Source: Tetmemena sp. SeJ-2015 (taxonomy: Eukaryota > Ciliophora > Spirotrichea > Sporadotrichida > Oxytrichidae). From it: a stretch of DNA of 12,728 nt. The notes below the pieces were generated by a model. The model did not search any database. It had not been told where the DNA came from and saw only the letters and a program-made list of their open reading frames with translations. Where the stretch lies: positions 1 to 12,728 of the forward strand of contig JAJKFJ010024667.1 of NCBI GenBank assembly GCA_027382625.1, in the 5' to 3' direction. The position numbers were made by a program, and so were the translations under genes. Shown piece after piece: positions 9,272-12,728 of the stretch (position 1 is the stretch's first letter; each line of letters starts with the position of its first letter).

Positions 9272-12200
9272 TCAGAACATATCCATTTTCTTAGTCTGTT
9301 GCCTCTGCATTTGAATGATCTGCATAAAGTTTAGCCTCTTTTAACCCCCGACGCCTGTGAAGCTCTTACTATGGGGAGTTGCTGGCCCACTGCTACTTCC
9401 TTGCCCATATTCATTATATGCAAAACCATTTGTGATATCATAAGCATATTAAAACTGTGGGCCAGTGTAAGAGTTGTTCAAAATTATGGTAGATCGTTGT
9501 TGTTAATTCATCCAATTAACATTTCCAGATTTCTACTATCCAGGAGGAGCCGAACTGAATTTCATACAAAAATAATTTCATTTTAAATGAAGTTACTCTA
9601 GGTTTGATTAAGATCTGAAATTAGACCAGTGTTGCTATCTACCTATGCGGCTTGCACAGCTTCTTATTGCTGTTTCATGATTTGATATTTCACTTACTCT
9701 AGCTTCATTCTGGTTTAAGCCAGTGCTAGTCTTCTGGTCTCTCTATCAGCGATGACTTGCTCTGATATAAAAGTGAAAATAAACCATATATCTCATTCGC
9801 GTATCTCTTTATAACTCTGTCTGTTATGATGTGCATGTGCTCTGATTCCTGATCACAGTGGCGCATATAAAAGTCAATCAAGTCTGCTAGATACTCCTAC
9901 TTCGATTTTCTAAATAAACCAGACTTTGATCTTTAAATTTATCAAAATTTGAAGTCATTCATAGTGGCTAGAAGTTTGAGTTTCTTTCTAAGGTGCTTAT
10001 CAAGCTGTTACTCCATTTTTAGCTTGATCTCTTTAGTAAAGCCATACTGCTTGCTAATGTAAAACTTCTTCTGCAAGTTGAAGACCTTGGTGAGCTCGTT
10101 GCGCATGAGGTCGATTTGGAATTTCTTATTCTGGATGTACTGATGGCGCTTAATTGACTTGAAAAAGCCCAGCAAGGTTCTTCTCTTTTTATGGGGCTTT
10201 TCCTCTACCTGCTACTCTAGTTATTCAACGACATATGAACAATTATAGACATATTACTTTCTCATAAGATTTAAACATTTTGATCTTAGAATTGAGCTAA
10301 ATCTTCTTGGTAGTTGCTTGGCCTTCCAGAACCAGACTCATAGAAAGCAGAGGCTTCTCTTTCCCCTGCAAAGAGAGAGGTGTCCCTCTGAATTCTTAGA
10401 TTATTCTTGAATCCACCACCGAAGCCTTCAAAAGACTGTAAAGAGTTCTGAGAAGTGCGCTTTGTCTTGCCGAGCCCATTCATGAACACTGGATTGCTCA
10501 TAATAACTAAAATCTTTCTTTAAAAAAAGCTTTCTTAGGAGTTATTCATGTTGCTATCGACTTGAAACTCTGGCAGTTGGTCAAGAATTTTATTAAATTT
10601 TTAAAGTATGTTTTTTAATAATTTTGTTCCTCTTGCCAGGACTAAATTTAACGCTAGTCTCACTCTGATAACCACTTTGTTCGTAAAATATGCTCTTCCT
10701 GGTCTAACCATATAAATAGATTGAATTTCTTCTTCTAACCTCCTGCTGTATAGATGCTTGCATTCATGTTCTTCTAGGTTTGGCTTCCATCATTATTTCT
10801 AGAGAATTGAGACTGCATGAAGCTTTTATTCGATATGGAATTCCCTGGACCTATAGTTCTCTAGAACTACTACTTATACTAACGCTATATTTTAGAGCTT
10901 GCCAAAATTTTATCACCAAAAAAGAGTTTTATTTGTAATAAATTTATTTAATTTTCTTCCTTTCATTAGCTTTTGCTTCGTTAGTCCTTTGAATAGAGCG
11001 GATAGAAGTGGCGAGGATAGCTTTGATTCTTCCCACTTTCCACAGTTCCTCTTAGTCAGCTCTGTTCATATTTAGATGACCTAAATGTCCCAAATTAAGG
11101 GAAGCCATGAGTTGGGCATCGGAGTTAATTGTCGAGTGTACATAAATATGTCAATATAGATATGGACTAAATGAGTAGTTATTGGTTTGAGGTTTGAAGG
11201 AAGACGGGCCATGAGTTATTGTGTTGATTACATTTGCACACTCATTTGTGAAGTTTGAATCGTTTCTCATCATATAGCTCTTATATTAATGCTAATAATT
11301 TAATAAATCAAGTTCAAACCTCTATAAGAGTTATTCTAATTAGTCGCTTGAGCTTCATATTCTGCAGCTAGGGCGTCTCTTATCAGTCGCTAGGATAGGT
11401 CATACAAGTCGTTCAGCTCTATGTAATTAACAACTGGGGTGTATTGAATAATTCCATTCAGCTTCGAGATAAAAGATTATCAGAAGATTATAACCACTTT
11501 ATTAGGATAACTTGGAACTTATACTTCCTATCATTCACAGTCACCTCCGGTAAAGCTTGAGCTCTTAGGTAAAGTGACTTCTTGAAAAGTTAAATCATAG
11601 ATAAAAATAATAAATCTAAACATCAGTTTTAAAATGATAAGCCTTAAAGCTCGGCAACGTGCTCCAGCTTCATCCTAAAGAGATGCACGCTTAAGAACTT
11701 TCGATTAACTATCTTCGGAAAGTCCTTACGTACTTTAGATATGCATTAGTTCATGGCTATGTAGAAGCTAATAAACTCTGGCTTAGAGTCAAACTGCAAA
11801 TCATAAGTTTTAATTGACTAAAATTATTAAATAAAGTTCTCTCTTCAGTCACTATTGAAAGATAACTCCAATAATGAAGAGATAAGTCTTCCAAACGCTT
11901 CTTCTTTATGAGAATTTGAAAAGTGATAGACTATGGTCAATATATTTAAGCTTTAAAATTAAGTCCAATAAGCAGTCCAATCACATTTTTTAACTTGATA
12001 TTCATGTCAGTCTCCTTTTTTTGAATGGCCATTCTTTTGGAGTGTTCACTCATAACAGCTTTGATTAGAATCTTATTTTCTTTCTTATTCAGCTTAATTT
12101 TGGCTCTAGACTTCCTGAAGAATGAGTAGCCAAAGTATGTGACCTCTATCTTCTTCTCTTTGAGTGAAGATATAGCTAACTGAATCTCTTTGATATCCTC

Positions 12201-12317
12201 TTCAGACTTAATTTGCTCTTGTCGCTAGGTTGCGGATCTCTTCAGAAGAGGAGCATTATTTTCAGGCTTTTAACCCGGCATTCCCCAAATGAAAGTGATA
12301 GTCTTCTTAGCTAGCAT
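9272..12317 (-). CDS. Large coiled-coil-rich protein of unknown function (14 IESs)
   Basis: Removing fourteen IESs (517 bp) gives 842 residues from ATG 12317 to TGA 9274-9272, and codon phase is consistent across every junction. No family was recognised with confidence. The first 250 or so residues look like a folded domain: MLAKKTITFIWGMPG, a Lys-rich part (KSRAKIKLNKKENKILIK), a hydrophobic strand then helix (ILTIVYHFSN, EAFGRLISSLLEL), and a helix IAMNQCISKVRKDFPKI. A PH-like fold is possible but weak. The middle is Asn/Ser/Gln-rich with many short basic helices (TSIRSIQRTNEAKANERKK). The next part, about genomic 10225-9700, is rich in Lys, Glu and Gln helices (MRNELTKVFNLQKKF, QTRMKLEQVKYQIMKQQQ), likely coiled coil. 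The tail is Gln/Gly/Ser-rich. Its 3' end faces the TauE gene. Read with the standard code, only a 71-codon scrap is visible. Confidence 0.85.
9556..9591. other. IES, pointer TTCA (minus), 32 bp removed
   Basis: TGAA on plus lies at 9556-9559 and 9588-9591. Removal shifts frame and joins LNQTQSNF to SSAPPGQQKSG. A longer repeat inside (see rejected items) gives the wrong frame. Confidence 0.78.
9765..9791. other. IES, pointer ATAT, 23 bp removed
   Basis: ATAT lies at 9765-9768 and 9788-9791. Removal shifts frame and joins IKRYANEI to SEQVIADRETRR, keeping a continuous helix. Confidence 0.8.
9925..9950. other. Probable IES with minimal pointer AA (minus), 24 bp removed
   Basis: An in-frame TGA lies in a 24-bp AT-rich stretch. 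Only a 2-bp repeat (TT on plus at 9925-9926 and 9949-9950) fits the frame, giving TMNDFK joined to SGLFRKSKQE. The boundaries are tentative. Confidence 0.5.
10231..10278. other. IES, pointer ATGT (minus), 44 bp removed
   Basis: ACAT on plus lies at 10231-10234 and 10275-10278. Removal shifts frame past a TGA and joins AQFQDQNV to VEQLEQQVEEK. Confidence 0.82.
10498..10549. other. IES, pointer ATGA (minus), 48 bp removed
   Basis: TCAT on plus lies at 10498-10501 and 10546-10549. Removal keeps frame and joins FQVDSNM to SNPVFMNGLG. The core is AT-rich. Because it is a multiple of three and free of TGA, it is less certain. Confidence 0.6.
10586..10625. other. IES, pointer AAAATT (minus), 34 bp removed
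   Basis: AATTTT on plus lies at 10586-10591 and 10620-10625. Removal shifts frame and joins SPGKRNKI to LDQLPEFQVD. Confidence 0.83.
10703..10740. other. IES, pointer GGTTAGA (minus), 31 bp removed
   Basis: TCTAACC on plus lies at 10703-10709 and 10734-10740. Removal shifts frame and joins ASIYTAGGQ to TRKSIFYEQSG. Confidence 0.88.
10906..10955. other. IES, pointer AAAATT (minus), 44 bp removed
   Basis: AATTTT on plus lies at 10906-10911 and 10950-10955. Removal shifts frame and joins KANERKKI to LASSKIQRQYKQ. The same pointer word serves another IES of this gene at 10586. Confidence 0.83.
11142..11162. other. IES, pointer TAT (minus), about 18 bp removed
   Basis: ATA on plus lies at 11142-11144 and 11160-11162, with an in-frame TGA between. 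Removal joins NNYSFSPY to VHSTINSDAQ. A 12-bp variant using an inner TAT is possible. Confidence 0.6.
11273..11326. other. IES, pointer TATA, 50 bp removed
   Basis: TATA lies at 11273-11276 and 11323-11326. Removal shifts frame and joins ATNQNNSY to MMRNDSNFTN. The core is AT-rich. Confidence 0.8.
11468..11510. other. IES, pointer TTATC (minus), 38 bp removed
   Basis: GATAA on plus lies at 11468-11472 and 11506-11510. Removal shifts frame and joins DRKYKFQVI to SKLNGIIQYTP. Confidence 0.86.
11590..11633. other. IES, pointer TTTAA (minus), 39 bp removed
   Basis: TTAAA on plus lies at 11590-11594 and 11629-11633. The core holds an in-frame TGA. Removal joins ELQGLSFQ to LFKKSLYLRAQ. Confidence 0.83.
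11801..11851. other. IES, pointer TGA (minus), 48 bp removed
   Basis: TCA on plus lies at 11801-11803 and 11849-11851. The core holds an in-frame TGA. Removal joins LLELSFNSD to LQFDSKPEF. Confidence 0.75.
11945..11993. other. IES, pointer TTAAA (minus), 44 bp removed
   Basis: TTTAA on plus lies at 11945-11949 and 11989-11993. Removal gives the frame shift needed and joins DMNIKLN to ILTIVYHFSN. The core is less AT-rich than most, with an internal 8-bp repeat ATTGGACT, so boundaries are less sure. Confidence 0.6.
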
Positions 12318-12584
12318 TGTTTATCTCTTTAATTAAGGAAATTACACCTCAAAATTAAATAAAGGGGATTGTTAATTTTACTCAGATTTAATTTTTAATA
12401 AAGAACGGTGATATAATTTATTAGTTTAGTTTAAAAGATTTATCATAGAGGCAAATCTATAACGCTTTAACTGTTCTTTCTGTGATAATCTCACTCAGAT
12501 AATAATTAAATTAGTTGAGCAAACTTCAAATTAAATACCTGCCAAGCATTAAAGCACTCAATTCATTTCCAATTTACATTTAAT
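12318..12584. other. AT-rich spacer between two minus-strand genes
   Basis: About 270 bp lie between the large gene's start and the stop of the next gene upstream. The stretch is strongly AT-rich with no coding sense recognised. It should hold the promoter of the large gene and the 3' end of its neighbour. Confidence 0.5.
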
Positions 12585-12728
12585 TCACAACTAAAATTAA
12601 AAAATTCTCTTCTTGAGAGTCAAAGGGCTACCATCTTCATCACTATCATCTTCAAATGAATCTTGATTGGCATCCACTCCCAGTGTGTTTTTATCTTTCT
12701 TCTTCTTGGAGGTAATTGAATAAGCAGA
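12585..12728 (-). CDS. 3' end of an unidentified gene with a charged tail (partial)
   Basis: A minus-strand frame enters from the right edge and ends at TGA 12587-12585, giving 47 residues. The sequence has a Lys run (SKKKKDKN), then an acidic Ser/Asp stretch (SFEDDSDEDGSP), then LTLKKRIFQFQL. TAA and TAG near the end are read as Gln. Such alternating basic and acidic runs are common in nuclear proteins, but the family cannot be named from the tail alone. No IES was seen in this part. Confidence 0.7.

Noticed and set aside
9558..9581. 8-bp repeat AATTTCAT (9558-9565, 9574-9581) as pointer
   Set aside because: Joining there gives a frame that soon stops. The shorter TTCA pointer around it restores the correct frame.

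Overview
The window reads as germline (micronuclear) DNA of a spirotrich ciliate of the Oxytricha/Stylonychia kind. It is AT-rich. Long reading frames appear only if TAA and TAG are read as glutamine and TGA is the sole stop. These frames are broken by short AT-rich segments bounded by direct repeats of 2-9 bp. Removing one repeat copy plus the segment restores frame and protein sense each time. This is the signature of internal eliminated sequences (IESs) with pointer repeats between macronuclear-destined segments (MDSs). I place about 37 IESs totalling roughly 1.5 kb. All MDSs lie in linear order, so nothing is scrambled. With every IES (and one intron) removed, each of the five complete large genes becomes an exact multiple of three bases.

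Layout from left to right: (1) the 3' end of a plus-strand Gln/Ser-rich gene, 1-699, followed by an AT-rich stretch of uncertain content to 1341; (2) a NIMA-related (NEK) protein kinase on minus, 1342-2767, with four IESs and one 44-bp intron; (3) a Gln/Asn/Ser-rich protein on plus, 2980-4412, two IESs; (4) a Ser/Asn/Gln-rich protein on minus, 4519-6228, four IESs; (5) a possible small membrane protein on plus, 6647-6880; (6) a TauE/SafE-family membrane transporter on plus, 6992-8841, seven IESs; (7) a large unrecognised coiled-coil-rich protein on minus, 9272-12317, fourteen IESs; (8) the 3' end of another minus-strand gene, 12585 to the right edge.

Genes are tightly packed. They are mostly convergent or divergent, with about 100-450 bp between them in most cases. 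No telomere repeat (C4A4/T4G4), transposase, rRNA, tRNA or CRISPR was seen. The genes show no shared pathway. What unites them is the DNA-elimination architecture: none can be translated full length from this DNA until development removes its IESs. Gene boundaries and pointers were worked out by hand from reading frame and family similarity, without comparison to a macronuclear genome.
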